From a virus: 32,872 bases of DNA. The position numbers were made by a program, and so were the translations under genes. The stretch is taken from positions 1 through 32,872 of IMG/VR virus record IMGVR_UViG_3300030328_001841, one strand, 5' to 3'. Under the pieces are notes generated by a model. It was given only the letters and a program-made list of their open reading frames with translations, did no database searches and had not been told where the DNA came from. Each line of letters opens with the position of its first letter. Position 1 is the stretch's first letter. Below are positions 7,005 through 14,404 of the stretch, in pieces.

Positions 7005-7766
7005 ATGGAAAGCAACATAATATACAATGAGGATTGTTTAGAAACTATGATTAGATTTCCAGACAATTCAATAGACCTTGTATTAACATCTCCACCATAT
7101 AACATTATAAGACCTAAAGGTAATGATGTTTATTATGATGTGTATGTTGATAATAAATCAAATAAAGAATATATAGATTGGACTATTGATATATTTAACA
7201 GTTATGATAGAATCTTAAAACCAGATGTGCCAGTAATTTATAATCTAAGTTATGGGCAAGAAAATTCTGAGATCATGAATCTTACATTAGCTGAAATATT
7301 GAAACAGACTAATTTTACATTAGCAGATATTATTGTCTGGAAGAAAGGAAATGCAATACCTAATTCCACATCACATAATAAACTAACTAGAATAGTAGAA
7401 TTTATATATATATTTTGTAGGACTGATGAGTTTCAAACTTTTAAAACTAATAAAGAAATAACAAAGAAGAACTCAGCTGGGCAAACTTACTATGCTAATA
7501 TATTTAATTTTGTTGAAGCAGTTAATCAAGATGAGTATTCTGGCATTAATACAGCTACATTTAGTTCTGAATTAGTGAGAAAACTCTTAGATATATATGC
7601 AAAACCAGACAGTCTGATCTATGATTCTTTTATGGGGACTGGCACAACAGCAGTAGGTGCTTTAAGAAATAACCATAGATATGTAGGGAGTGAGATTAGC
7701 AAACAACAATGTGAATATGCTAATAAAAGATTAAAGCCTTATCTTACACAAACTAAATTATTTTAA
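7005..7766 (+). CDS. DNA amino-methyltransferase, beta-class N6A/N4C
   Basis: The 253-residue protein has catalytic motif IV TSPPYN at 28-33 ahead of the AdoMet-binding motif DSFMGTGTT (about 207-215), the order of beta-class enzymes (N6_N4_Mtase family). It transfers methyl to an exocyclic amino group of A or C in duplex DNA. TSPPYN occurs in both N6A and N4C enzymes, so the base cannot be told. No restriction partner is adjacent, so it is an orphan. It joins the next methyltransferase by TAATG. The genome's context-restricted GATC sites make it a good candidate for protection against host restriction. Confidence 0.88.
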   Translation: MESNIIYNEDCLETMIRFPDNSIDLVLTSPPYNIIRPKGNDVYYDVYVDNKSNKEYIDWTIDIFNSYDRILKPDVPVIYNLSYGQENSEIMNLTLAEILKQTNFTLADIIVWKKGNAIPNSTSHNKLTRIVEFIYIFCRTDEFQTFKTNKEITKKNSAGQTYYANIFNFVEAVNQDEYSGINTATFSSELVRKLLDIYAKPDSLIYDSFMGTGTTAVGALRNNHRYVGSEISKQQCEYANKRLKPYLTQTKLF

Positions 7767-8419
7767 TGAAAGTATTAGAGTTATTTGCTGGGTCTTGTAC
7801 ATTTAGTAATGAAGCTAAAAAACTAGGCTATGAAACTTTTACAACTGACTATAAAGATTTTGATAATGTTGATTATGTTACTGACATTATTAGTTTTGAT
7901 ATTAAACAAGTTCCATTTAAGCCAGACTTGATATGGGCATCTCCTCCTTGTACAGCATTTACTGTTATGAGAATTGCTGATAATTGGCATTTTGATAATA
8001 CACCTAAATCATCTAAGGCTTGTTTAGGATTAGCATATGTCTATAAAACTATAGAGATTATAAAAAAGCTAGAGCCTAAATTTTGGTACATAGAGAATCC
8101 TAGAGGTAAACTTAGGAAGATGAAGATTATGGAGAATCTAGACAGAACAACAATATGGTATTGTCAATATGGTGAGACTAGAGCAAAGCCAACTGATATA
8201 TGGTCAAATAATATTAGGTCATTAGAAAATCCAGATGGTTGGAATCCTAAACCAGAGTGTTTTAATAACAATCCTAATTGTCATCATGAGAGAGCAAGTA
8301 GGGGTGTGTGGAATACTGGAACTCAGAGACTAACTAATAAGAAGTTAGGTAATAATTATGAGAGGAGTATTCTGCCAGTAGAATTATGTGTAGAAATTTT
8401 AAAAAGTAGTAAATTATGA
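7766..8419 (+). CDS. C5-cytosine-methyltransferase-like protein, compact
   Basis: Motif I is ELFAGSCTF (5-13), motif IV ASPPCT with the candidate catalytic Cys62, motif VI YIENPRG (108-114), and a motif-VIII-like segment QYGETRAKPTDIWSN. At 217 residues it is far shorter than typical C5 enzymes (over 300 aa) and leaves little room for a target-recognition domain between motifs VIII and X. It may have a short target, need a partner, or act on an unusual substrate. It directly follows the amino-MTase gene. The complete lack of CpG in this genome makes its target of interest. Confidence 0.8.
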   Translation: MKVLELFAGSCTFSNEAKKLGYETFTTDYKDFDNVDYVTDIISFDIKQVPFKPDLIWASPPCTAFTVMRIADNWHFDNTPKSSKACLGLAYVYKTIEIIKKLEPKFWYIENPRGKLRKMKIMENLDRTTIWYCQYGETRAKPTDIWSNNIRSLENPDGWNPKPECFNNNPNCHHERASRGVWNTGTQRLTNKKLGNNYERSILPVELCVEILKSSKL

Positions 8420-8700
8420 TTAGAAAAGATTACCCAGTTTGGACTGGTGTTTTAAAGTATTTCCCAGATGCTCTTATGGAAGTGTCCAGAGTGAGCAAGA
8501 TTGGAAATGAACAACACAATAAAGGTCTTCCTATACATTGGGATAAAACAAAAAGTACAGATAACCTAGATGCTTTAACTAGACACCTCTTACAAGCAGA
8601 GGAAATAGATGATGATGGAGTATCACACTTAGCAAAGGTAGCTTGGAGAGCCTTAGCTGCATTACAAATTAAATTAGAAAACAATGAGAAACAGAAGTAG
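8416..8700 (+). CDS. dATP/dGTP diphosphohydrolase-like protein
   Basis: The 94 residues match the phage family often annotated as dATP/dGTP diphosphohydrolase N-terminal domain: VLKYFPDALMEVSRVSKIGN, EQHNKG, HWDKTKSTDNLDALTRHLL, HLAKVAWRALAALQ. It is all-helical. Related MazG/MazZ-type proteins hydrolyse dNTPs to dNMPs and may shift the nucleotide pool. It overlaps the C5-MTase-like gene by ATGA, so pool control and DNA modification are co-expressed. No PurZ-like gene is present, so there is no sign of the 2-aminoadenine pathway. Activity is inferred from family only. Confidence 0.65.
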   Translation: MIRKDYPVWTGVLKYFPDALMEVSRVSKIGNEQHNKGLPIHWDKTKSTDNLDALTRHLLQAEEIDDDGVSHLAKVAWRALAALQIKLENNEKQK

Positions 8701-9124
8701 AATAAGAAACTTGATAAATGAAATTGAAGCATTATCAGGAATTGAGATATTTAACCCAAGTAGAAGAAGGGAAAATGTAGAAGTAAGGTCTTTATTATAT
8801 ACAGTATTAAAGAAATTCTATAGATTTAATCTAAGAGAAATTCAGGATCTGGCTGAGGAGTATGGTTATTTTATAACTCATGCTAGTGTAATCCATAGCT
8901 TAAATTCATTTGATATATATTCAAAATACAATACAAACTTATTAGATTGGTATAATGCTATCATTATAGATTTAGAAGAAGATGTGGCTGCTGCTAGAAT
9001 AGATTTTATTAGACCTAAATTGAAATATCTTTCAGAGGAGGACTTGTTAAAGTTATCAACAATTGTAAAAGAAATGTATGAAGATGCTGTTATACAAATG
9101 AGTGAAGAAAACTTACAAACTTGA
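8684..9124 (+). CDS. DnaA domain-IV-like DNA-binding protein
   Basis: The 146-residue protein includes a stretch resembling the C-terminal DNA-binding domain of DnaA: RRRENVEVRSLLYTVLKKFY, NLREIQDLAEEYGYFITHAS and VIHSL (compare the DnaA signature with His-Ser/Thr-Thr-Val-Leu/Ile-His). There is no ATPase domain. Such phage proteins may bind the replication origin or compete for DnaA boxes. It overlaps the upstream gene by 17 bp. The AT-rich 952-1112 region is one possible target, but no boxes were identified. Confidence 0.5.
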   Translation: MRNRSRIRNLINEIEALSGIEIFNPSRRRENVEVRSLLYTVLKKFYRFNLREIQDLAEEYGYFITHASVIHSLNSFDIYSKYNTNLLDWYNAIIIDLEEDVAAARIDFIRPKLKYLSEEDLLKLSTIVKEMYEDAVIQMSEENLQT

Positions 9125-9314
9125 CATAAAAAAGACAAAAAAGGGATTTCTCTTTATTTTCTTATTATTATTTTCTTCTTGTTATACAATTAAGAGTTCA
9201 ATAATACATAAGTTAGATGAGACATTACCCAGGTCAAAATATACAAAAGAGAGGATAGAAAAGATAAAAGATTCACTAAGTAAAAGATGGCAAAAGATAG
9301 AGATAAATTTTTAG
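9102..9314 (+). CDS. Small lipoprotein, 70 aa
   Basis: Starts with GTG 9102 (MKKTYKLDIKKTKKG), followed by a hydrophobic core (FLFIFLLLF) and a lipobox-like FSSC, then a short charged mature part (DETLPRSKYTKERIEKIKDS). This is a probable lipoprotein anchored after signal peptidase II cleavage. Position between replication and packaging genes does not reveal the role; surface exclusion or a spanin-like role are both possible. It overlaps its neighbours on both sides. Confidence 0.55.
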   Translation: MKKTYKLDIKKTKKGFLFIFLLLFSSCYTIKSSIIHKLDETLPRSKYTKERIEKIKDSLSKRWQKIEINF

Positions 9315-9625
9315 AAGTATTTGCAAGTAAGATGGGAAATGTAAGTAAGGCTTGTAAAGCAGCTAACATTTCTAGACAGACTTTTTATGATTGGATGAAG
9401 GATCAGAGTTTTTCTGAAAAGGTTGAAGAAGTAAAAGAAGGCTTGTTAGATTTTGCAGAACACCAATTACTATCAAATATTAAAAGTGGTAAAACTGCTG
9501 AGATCCTGTTTTATTTAAAAACCAAAGGTAAGAAAAGAGGTTACATAGAAAGACAAGAAGTAGATACAGTAGGAGATAAGATGTTTGAGGTAAAGATTCT
9601 AAAGAATGAAACAGATACAGACTAA
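9287..9625 (+). CDS. Terminase small subunit-like HTH protein
   Basis: The 112-residue protein has an N-terminal helix-turn-helix (GNVSKACKAANISRQTFYDW) typical of phage small terminase DNA-binding domains, followed by a helical oligomerisation part (GLLDFAEHQLLSNIKSGKTA, EILFYLKTKGKKRGY). It overlaps the large-terminase gene by 20 bp, the expected arrangement. It would recognise the packaging site and load the large subunit. Confidence 0.8.
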   Translation: MAKDRDKFLEVFASKMGNVSKACKAANISRQTFYDWMKDQSFSEKVEEVKEGLLDFAEHQLLSNIKSGKTAEILFYLKTKGKKRGYIERQEVDTVGDKMFEVKILKNETDTD

Positions 9626-10760
9626 TGTTGTATTTGAACTATTAGAAAAGAACACATCTAAAATAACTTGCCTACAAGGAGGTTCTAGGTCTGGTAAAAC
9701 TTACAATACACTATTATGGATTATATTCTCATACTGTCATAAGAATACTGGTAAAGTTATTAGCTGCTGTAGAAAGACTATGCCCAGTCTCAAAAGTTCA
9801 ACTATTAGGGATTTTTTAGAGATACTCAGAAACAATGAGCTGTACTCAGAAATCTATCACAACAAAACATCTAATGAATATTGGCTTAATGGAAACCTTA
9901 TAGAGTTCTTTAGTTTAGATATGGGGTCCAGAGTAAGAGGAAGAAAGAGAGACCTTCTATTTATCAATGAAGCAAATGAGATAGATTATGAGGCTTGGAA
10001 TCAGCTCCTATTTAGAACAGATGGTAGAATCATATTAGACTATAACCCACATGATCAATTCCATTGGATATATGATAAGGTTCTAGATAGACCAGATGCT
10101 CAACTACACATCTCTACATATCTAGATAATCCATTTATATCAGACACACTTAAAACAGAGATAGAAAGATTAAAAGATACAGACCCACAATATTGGTTAG
10201 TATATGGACTTGGACAAAGAGGTCAGAATAGGTCATTAGTATTTAAGTTCCATATAATAGATGAAATACCATCTACTGCTAAGTTTATAGGTTATGGATT
10301 AGACTTTGGCTATGCATCTGATCCTTCAAGTTTATGTGCTACCTGGACAGAAGGTGATAATATGTACACTAAGGAATTACTCTATGAAAGAGGACTTACA
10401 AATCAAGACTTAGCAAACAAGTTCTCTGAACTAGGATTAGATAAAAGAGATGAGATATTTGGAGATTCCTCAGAGCCTAAATCTATAGAGGAGATATATA
10501 GGATGGGATGGAATATAAAAGGTAAGAAGAAGTTTGAAATAAACTATGGTATAGACCTTATTAGAAGATATAAGCTACATATAACTAGAGATAGTTTAAA
10601 TGGTATTAGAGAACTAGAAAGCTACAAATACATAGAAGACAGAAATAACAATCCAACAAATAAACCACAGGATCTCAACAACCATTTTTGTGATGCCTTA
10701 AGATATAGTATAGTGCATAGATTATCTAGAGTTAATTTTGGGAGGTATGCTATTAAATAA
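9606..10760 (+). CDS. terL: Terminase large subunit
   Basis: A 384-residue packaging motor. Walker A is GGSRSGKT (25-32) and Walker B LLFINEAN (117-124). The C-terminal RNaseH-like nuclease has acidic residues in GLDFGYASD (Asp233), FGDSSEPKSI (Asp287) and HFCDALRYS (Asp363). Length is slightly short compared with 420-500 aa but all motifs are present. It cuts and pumps DNA into proheads with the portal (25116-26924). Directly after the stop comes a candidate structured RNA, then an opposing gene cluster. Confidence 0.92.
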   Translation: MKQIQTNVVFELLEKNTSKITCLQGGSRSGKTYNTLLWIIFSYCHKNTGKVISCCRKTMPSLKSSTIRDFLEILRNNELYSEIYHNKTSNEYWLNGNLIEFFSLDMGSRVRGRKRDLLFINEANEIDYEAWNQLLFRTDGRIILDYNPHDQFHWIYDKVLDRPDAQLHISTYLDNPFISDTLKTEIERLKDTDPQYWLVYGLGQRGQNRSLVFKFHIIDEIPSTAKFIGYGLDFGYASDPSSLCATWTEGDNMYTKELLYERGLTNQDLANKFSELGLDKRDEIFGDSSEPKSIEEIYRMGWNIKGKKKFEINYGIDLIRRYKLHITRDSLNGIRELESYKYIEDRNNNPTNKPQDLNNHFCDALRYSIVHRLSRVNFGRYAIK

Positions 10761-10763
10761 AAA

Positions 10764-10833
10764 AGGATGGAGAACTAAATGCCCAGAAAGTAATTTCTAC
10801 AATCTATAGGTCTAACATTAGTACATCCATCCT
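10764..10833 (+). ncRNA. Candidate structured RNA element downstream of terL
   Basis: Outer stem AGGATGGA (10764-10771) pairs with TCCATCCT (10826-10833). Inside, CTAaATG (about 10775-10781) pairs with CATTAG (about 10816-10821) with one bulge, and AGAAA-gtaa-TTTCT forms an apical hairpin. Nested pairs in the same register suggest a folded RNA, packaging-site structure or 3' stabiliser. It has no T-run. No known ribozyme or riboswitch consensus was recognised. Confidence 0.4.
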
Positions 10834-10864
10834 CAAACTTACAAAATAATTAATATGAAATAAA

Positions 10865-10993
10865 TTACATTGAATCAACCAATGCCATTAAGATAACAAA
10901 TCCTAAAGCACCAATCCAAAGTAATAAGGTTACTAACCATAAAGGCAGTTTTAAGTGTTCTGTTAATTCTTTTAAGTCTTTCATATTATTCAT
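10865..10993 (-). CDS. Small membrane protein, 42 aa
   Basis: Reading on the minus strand from ATG at 10993, with a second ATG at 10984. A charged N-terminus (MNNMKDLKELTEHLK) leads into one hydrophobic helix (PLWLVTLLLWIGALGFVIL). Last gene of the minus-strand trio; its start overlaps the upstream stop. No lysis motif recognised. It may be a membrane moron or inhibitor. Confidence 0.5.
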   Translation of the reverse strand: MNNMKDLKELTEHLKLPLWLVTLLLWIGALGFVILMALVDSM

Positions 10994-11300
10994 ATTTAGC
11001 AGCTAATTTATTTAATTTAGGAACAATATGATTGAAGTAACCATATAGTTTCTTTTTAGGTTTATTGAGAATCAGTTTAAATACATCAACTGATATACTG
11101 CCTACCTTAACCTTTTTTCTGTCAAAGTACCAGTCTAATTCTGTATCAGAAATTACAGACCAATTTTTGTGGTCAATTGAACCATCCTTATTAACTGGAG
11201 CAACCCAGCAGTCTAAAAAGAGATTATACATTGTATCTCTTTCCTCTATATAAACAGAAGAACCATTTATTGAGAGTATGTCTAATTTAGTTTGGCTCAT
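10986..11300 (-). CDS. Hypothetical minus-strand protein, 104 aa
   Basis: Middle gene of the minus-strand trio. Soluble alpha/beta composition: LDILSINGSSVYIEERDTMY, then a tryptophan-containing strand pair (CWVAPVNKDGS, WSVISDTELDWYF) and a basic C-terminus (LNKPKKKLYGYFNHIVPKLN). No family recognised. It overlaps both neighbours by short distances, so the three form one transcript. Codon use is like the rest of the phage, including no CpG, so it is not a recent insertion from a compositionally different source. Confidence 0.65.
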   Translation of the reverse strand: MSQTKLDILSINGSSVYIEERDTMYNLFLDCWVAPVNKDGSIDHKNWSVISDTELDWYFDRKKVKVGSISVDVFKLILNKPKKKLYGYFNHIVPKLNKLAAKYE

Positions 11301-11589
11301 AATAGCTGTTTTTATTGAAACCTTCTTCTAAGGATTTATCACTTGGAAAAGTGATGTCATCAAGAGCATTATAGTCATAATAAAAGTCTTGTAAATTTCC
11401 AGTAGATCCTGCAAATACAATTGTGAAATCTGGAGGGAACATTTCCTCATTTTTTGTAAAGCCAACAATTTCTAATTTAAAATCATTGATTGCTATCTCT
11501 GAGGATTGAAGCATAGTACTACTAGTACTAAAGTTCATTTCTAATCTGTTTTTTTTAGTTATTGTCATATTAAATGTTTTTCTGATCAT
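11287..11589 (-). CDS. Hypothetical minus-strand protein, 100 aa
   Basis: First gene of the minus-strand trio, starting in the divergent promoter region 11590-11670. An internal Met at residue 8 is an alternative start. Beta-rich, acidic C-terminal half (FPPDFTIVFAGSTGNLQDFY, YDYNALDDITFPSDKSLEEG). No signal peptide or membrane segment. Function not recognised; position suggests independently regulated accessory genes. Confidence 0.6.
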   Translation of the reverse strand: MIRKTFNMTITKKNRLEMNFSTSSTMLQSSEIAINDFKLEIVGFTKNEEMFPPDFTIVFAGSTGNLQDFYYDYNALDDITFPSDKSLEEGFNKNSYYEPN

Positions 11590-11660
11590 AAAGATAATAC
11601 ATTATAATAACAAAATGGCTCTTTTTAATAAGTTTTTTTTAAAACTTTTCTGTTTTGGTA

Positions 11661-11670
11661 TTATATAGAT
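11661..11670 (+). promoter_or_regulatory. TTATA promoter-like box upstream of tail chaperone
   Basis: TTATATAGAT directly precedes the ATG at 11671. The same box, in the same register, precedes the starts at 1113, 21229, 22365 (diverged) and 24613, all at heads of units. A start site at or next to the ATG, hence leaderless or near-leaderless mRNA, is inferred. An A-rich tract lies about 30 bases upstream. Confidence 0.5.
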
Positions 11671-12342
11671 ATGGAACTAACATTAAAGATACCAGAGAAC
11701 CTAAGAGAAATCACATTAGGTCAGTATCAGAAGTATTTAAAGATGGAGAAGGAGAATGAAGATGAAACCTTTATTGCTCAAAAGATGGTAGAGATATTTT
11801 GCAGCTCTAGGCTAGATTATATAATGAAGATGAGATGGACTGATGTCCAGGATATTGTAATAGACTTATCTAATATGTTTGAACAGGATCCAAAATTAAA
11901 AAAACAATTCACAATGAATGGAACTATATATGGATTCATACCAAACTTAGATGAAATAAGTTTTGGAGAGTTTGTAGACCTGGACACCTACATAGTAGAT
12001 TGGCAAGAAATGCATAAAGCTATGCAAGTTCTATATAGACCTGTAAAGATAAATGTAAGAGGTAGATATAATATAGAAGAATACAAAGCCATAACAGATG
12101 ACACAATGAAAGATATGCCATTAGAATATGCACTAGGAGCTGTTTTTTTTTTATTGAATTTAGGGAAAGAGTTATCAGCAGTTATGATGGGTTATTTGAA
12201 GGAGGGAACTCTGAAGGAGGAGTCAGCTCTGAAGGAGGGTTTAATAAAAAGTGGGGTTGGTATACATCATTTTACCAAGCAGCTCAAGGAGATGTTACTA
12301 GATATGAGCATATATCAGAACAAAGATTACACAAAATCTTAA
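11671..12342 (+). CDS. Tail assembly chaperone, zero-frame product
   Basis: A 223-residue protein beginning MELTLKIPENLREITLGQYQ and ending with a helix (GVGIHHFTKQLKEMLLDMSI). It corresponds to the short tail chaperone (lambda gpG-like) made without frameshift. A second conserved-looking segment lies in the -1 frame (see 11671-12416). The region between, residues about 176-190, is a repeat (LKEGTLKEESALKEGL) produced by three GAAGGAGG copies. It is at the head of the virion gene block, with a TTATA box upstream. The function is inferred from the frameshift architecture and position. Confidence 0.65.
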   Translation: MELTLKIPENLREITLGQYQKYLKMEKENEDETFIAQKMVEIFCSSRLDYIMKMRWTDVQDIVIDLSNMFEQDPKLKKQFTMNGTIYGFIPNLDEISFGEFVDLDTYIVDWQEMHKAMQVLYRPVKINVRGRYNIEEYKAITDDTMKDMPLEYALGAVFFLLNLGKELSAVMMGYLKEGTLKEESALKEGLIKSGVGIHHFTKQLKEMLLDMSIYQNKDYTKS

Positions 12343-12416
12343 TGTATTTAGAATTTGTAAATGAAAAACAAACATTAGAGAATCAAAGATTAAAAAGAAA
12401 ATATGGCAACAGATAA
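11671..12416 (+). CDS. Tail assembly chaperone, predicted -1 frameshift product (about 248 aa)
   Basis: The -1 frame is open from 12102 to 12416 but has no ATG, GTG or TTG until ATG 12342, yet it encodes an ordered segment: NKKWGWYTSFYQAAQGDVTR, then HISEQRLHKILMYLEFVNEK. It can only be made by frameshift from the 11671 frame. Two slip sites are possible: U UUU UUA at 12147-12153 (in a run of ten T), or AAAAAG at 12246-12251 preceded at six bases by GAAGGAGGG. Either gives about 248 residues. The fused protein would be the gpGT-like form that links the tail tube and tape measure during assembly. Confidence 0.65.
12147..12153 (+). promoter_or_regulatory. Candidate -1 slippery heptamer U UUU UUA
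   Basis: In the 11671 frame the codons read TTT TTT TTA, so T TTT TTA fits X XXY YYZ. It lies in a ten-T run (12143-12152). A shift here would enter the -1 frame at 12153. Confidence 0.45.
12198..12251 (+). promoter_or_regulatory. Triple Shine-Dalgarno-like repeat ahead of AAAAAG slip site
   Basis: GAAGGAGG occurs three times (12198, 12213, 12231). The last ends six bases before A AAA AG (12246-12251, zero-frame ATA AAA AGT). This resembles the dnaX arrangement, where an internal SD stimulates -1 slippage. Such strong SD-like words are otherwise scarce in this genome. Confidence 0.45.
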
Positions 12417-12876
12417 GGCACAAAGAGGATTTTATTTAGTAACAAATGCAATTAAAGATGAGTTGATAAATAATGCAAGTATTAAGACAGTTACATTTGG
12501 TGATATTACAGAAATAGATTTAGAGAAAGCTACAATGTTTCCATTAGCACATGTTATAATAGAAAGTGTAACACATTCAGAAAAGACAATGCAGTTTAGT
12601 TACACAGTACTTACTATGGAGCAAATTGACAGCTCTAAAGAATATGTCAATGATTTGTTTTTAGGAAACACTAATACACATGATATTTTAAACACACAGC
12701 TATCTGTATCAAATAAACTAATCACAAGATTAAGGAAAGGACAATTATATGAAGATGGTTATCACTTAGTAGGTGATTCAACTTGTGAACCATTCTTTGA
12801 TAGATTTGAGAATGTGTTAGCAGGATGGGCAACATCATTTACAGTAGAAATATTTAATGATTTAGATTATTGCTAA
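12403..12876 (+). CDS. Putative tail completion/terminator protein
   Basis: The 157-residue protein begins MATDKAQRGFYLVTNAIKDE and contains ordered beta strands (TVTFGDITEIDLEKATMFPL, HSEKTMQFSYTVLTMEQIDS) and a C-terminal CEPFFDRFENVLAGWATSFT. Proteins of this size and pattern occur beside chaperone and connector genes in marine phages and fit tail-terminator folds. It overlaps the end of the frameshifted chaperone by 14 bp and the next gene by a single base (TAATG). Structural role is inferred. Confidence 0.5.
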   Translation: MATDKAQRGFYLVTNAIKDELINNASIKTVTFGDITEIDLEKATMFPLAHVIIESVTHSEKTMQFSYTVLTMEQIDSSKEYVNDLFLGNTNTHDILNTQLSVSNKLITRLRKGQLYEDGYHLVGDSTCEPFFDRFENVLAGWATSFTVEIFNDLDYC

Positions 12877-13424
12877 TGAAGTTTGATCAGACAAAAAAGG
12901 TGTTAGAGGATTTTGCTAGAGATGTAGTAAGAGAGGCTAAGAAGAATCTAAAAAAGAAAGTTAGAAGAAAAGGTGGTAAATCATATAAGATAGATGCATC
13001 TGGTAAATTGTCTAGGTCTTTAAAAAGTAATGTAAATGTAGAAGATAGATTGTTTCAATTAAACTTTGAAATGGAAGGGTATGGTCAGTTTCAAGATGCT
13101 GGTGTTGATGGAAAGAAAACAAAGTATGGTAAAAGATTATTTGGTTTACCAACATTTAGTTACAAATCTAAAATGCCTCCTCCTAAATCATTAGATAAAT
13201 GGGTAGTAAGAAAAGGATTAAAAGGCACTAGAGATGCTAAGGGTAGATTTACTAAAAGACAATCTTTAACATTCTTAATAGCTAGAAGTATATTCAAAAC
13301 TGGGATCATGCCAACATACTTTTTCACTAATGCTTTTGAAGCAGCATATAGAAAATTACCAAATGAATTTATAGACAAATATGAATTAGATATAGACAAC
13401 TTTTTAAAACACACAACAACATAA
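12876..13424 (+). CDS. Putative head-tail connector (HK97 gp10-like)
   Basis: Starts at ATG 12876 in a TAATG overlap; an upstream TTG is less likely. The 182-residue protein is basic, with an N-terminal helix (FDQTKKVLEDFARDVVREAK), a middle YGQFQDAGVDGKKTKYG, a segment MPPPKSLDKWVVRKGLKGTR, and IARSIFKTGIMPTYFFTNAF near the end. A surface pattern with paired R/K loops and the final IxPTxFFT motif fits neck proteins of the gp10 group. Family certainty is moderate. Confidence 0.5.
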   Translation: MKFDQTKKVLEDFARDVVREAKKNLKKKVRRKGGKSYKIDASGKLSRSLKSNVNVEDRLFQLNFEMEGYGQFQDAGVDGKKTKYGKRLFGLPTFSYKSKMPPPKSLDKWVVRKGLKGTRDAKGRFTKRQSLTFLIARSIFKTGIMPTYFFTNAFEAAYRKLPNEFIDKYELDIDNFLKHTTT

Positions 13425-14404
13425 TGGCAACATATTTAGCAAGACTTAGGTCTCCATTTTTTATAGACTACACATCATCTACAACAGCAGCATCTGCTGA
13501 TATAACAATTAAAATATCAACTGTAGATGAATATATAATATCAAAAGATACAAATAGTAATAGAATAACATTTGAAGTATCAGAATTAATAAGAGACTTT
13601 TTAGATCCTGTATGGGATGGTGTGTTTCCATATTCAGCAACAACTCTAGCAAGTTTAACTGTAGAGGCAGAAGTAAAAATAGAATTTTACACAAACAACA
13701 AAGCTACAAGAGCTGCAAATACAGCTGCTGGTACTCCAGATTCTCCTATAGGTTCAGAAACTATAACAGATACATTATATGGATTTGATGGTTATACAGA
13801 TTTCTTGGAAGGTGCTAATCATCAATTATCTTCTGGTCAATTATTGCAATCTGCAACTACAATGTATATACCAGAAAATCAATCAGCTTATATACCAGTT
13901 GAATCATCTAATGGTGTTACATATTCTACTGTTTCAACATCAGATACAAGTAAACTTGTAGGAGGTATAACAGTCAACATTGAAAGGATATGTGAACCAG
14001 TTTATGATATAGTCCAGGTTATCTTTATGAATAAGTTTGGTGCATTACAAGAATTTCACTTTAATAAAAAGCATTCTATATCTTTTAATTCTACACAAGA
14101 AAGTTATGAATCAATGTTATTACAAACAAATACATACTCAACAACTAAACATCAGAAGTATGATTATAATAAACAAGGTGCAGAAAGATTACAAGTCAAT
14201 ACAGGATATATAGATGTTAACCAATATGAGACAATAAAACAGCTAATGTTATCTGAGTTAGTGTGGGCAAAAATAGACACACAAGTATACCCAGTTAATA
14301 TTAAAACTAATTCACTTACAAAGAAAACTAAGGTTAATGATAAACTTGTTAATTACACATTAGATATGGAGTTGGCATATGATGTAGTAAATAGTGTTAG
14401 ATAA
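13424..14404 (+). CDS. Putative baseplate/distal tail structural protein
   Basis: The 326-residue protein is beta-rich and Ser/Thr-rich: RSPFFIDYTSSTTAASADIT, EVSELIRDFLDPVWDGVFP, then a C-terminal half with KYDYNKQGAERLQVNTGYID and SLTKKTKVNDKLVNYTLDME. It is joined by TAATG to both neighbours, directly before the large baseplate gene. This fits a distal tail or baseplate protein, but no defined fold is certain. Confidence 0.5.
   Translation: MATYLARLRSPFFIDYTSSTTAASADITIKISTVDEYIISKDTNSNRITFEVSELIRDFLDPVWDGVFPYSATTLASLTVEAEVKIEFYTNNKATRAANTAAGTPDSPIGSETITDTLYGFDGYTDFLEGANHQLSSGQLLQSATTMYIPENQSAYIPVESSNGVTYSTVSTSDTSKLVGGITVNIERICEPVYDIVQVIFMNKFGALQEFHFNKKHSISFNSTQESYESMLLQTNTYSTTKHQKYDYNKQGAERLQVNTGYIDVNQYETIKQLMLSELVWAKIDTQVYPVNIKTNSLTKKTKVNDKLVNYTLDMELAYDVVNSVR

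Noticed and set aside
8416-8700. 2-aminoadenine (Z-genome) pathway
   Set aside because: Only a diphosphohydrolase-like gene is present; no PurZ-like synthetase or special DNA polymerase was seen.
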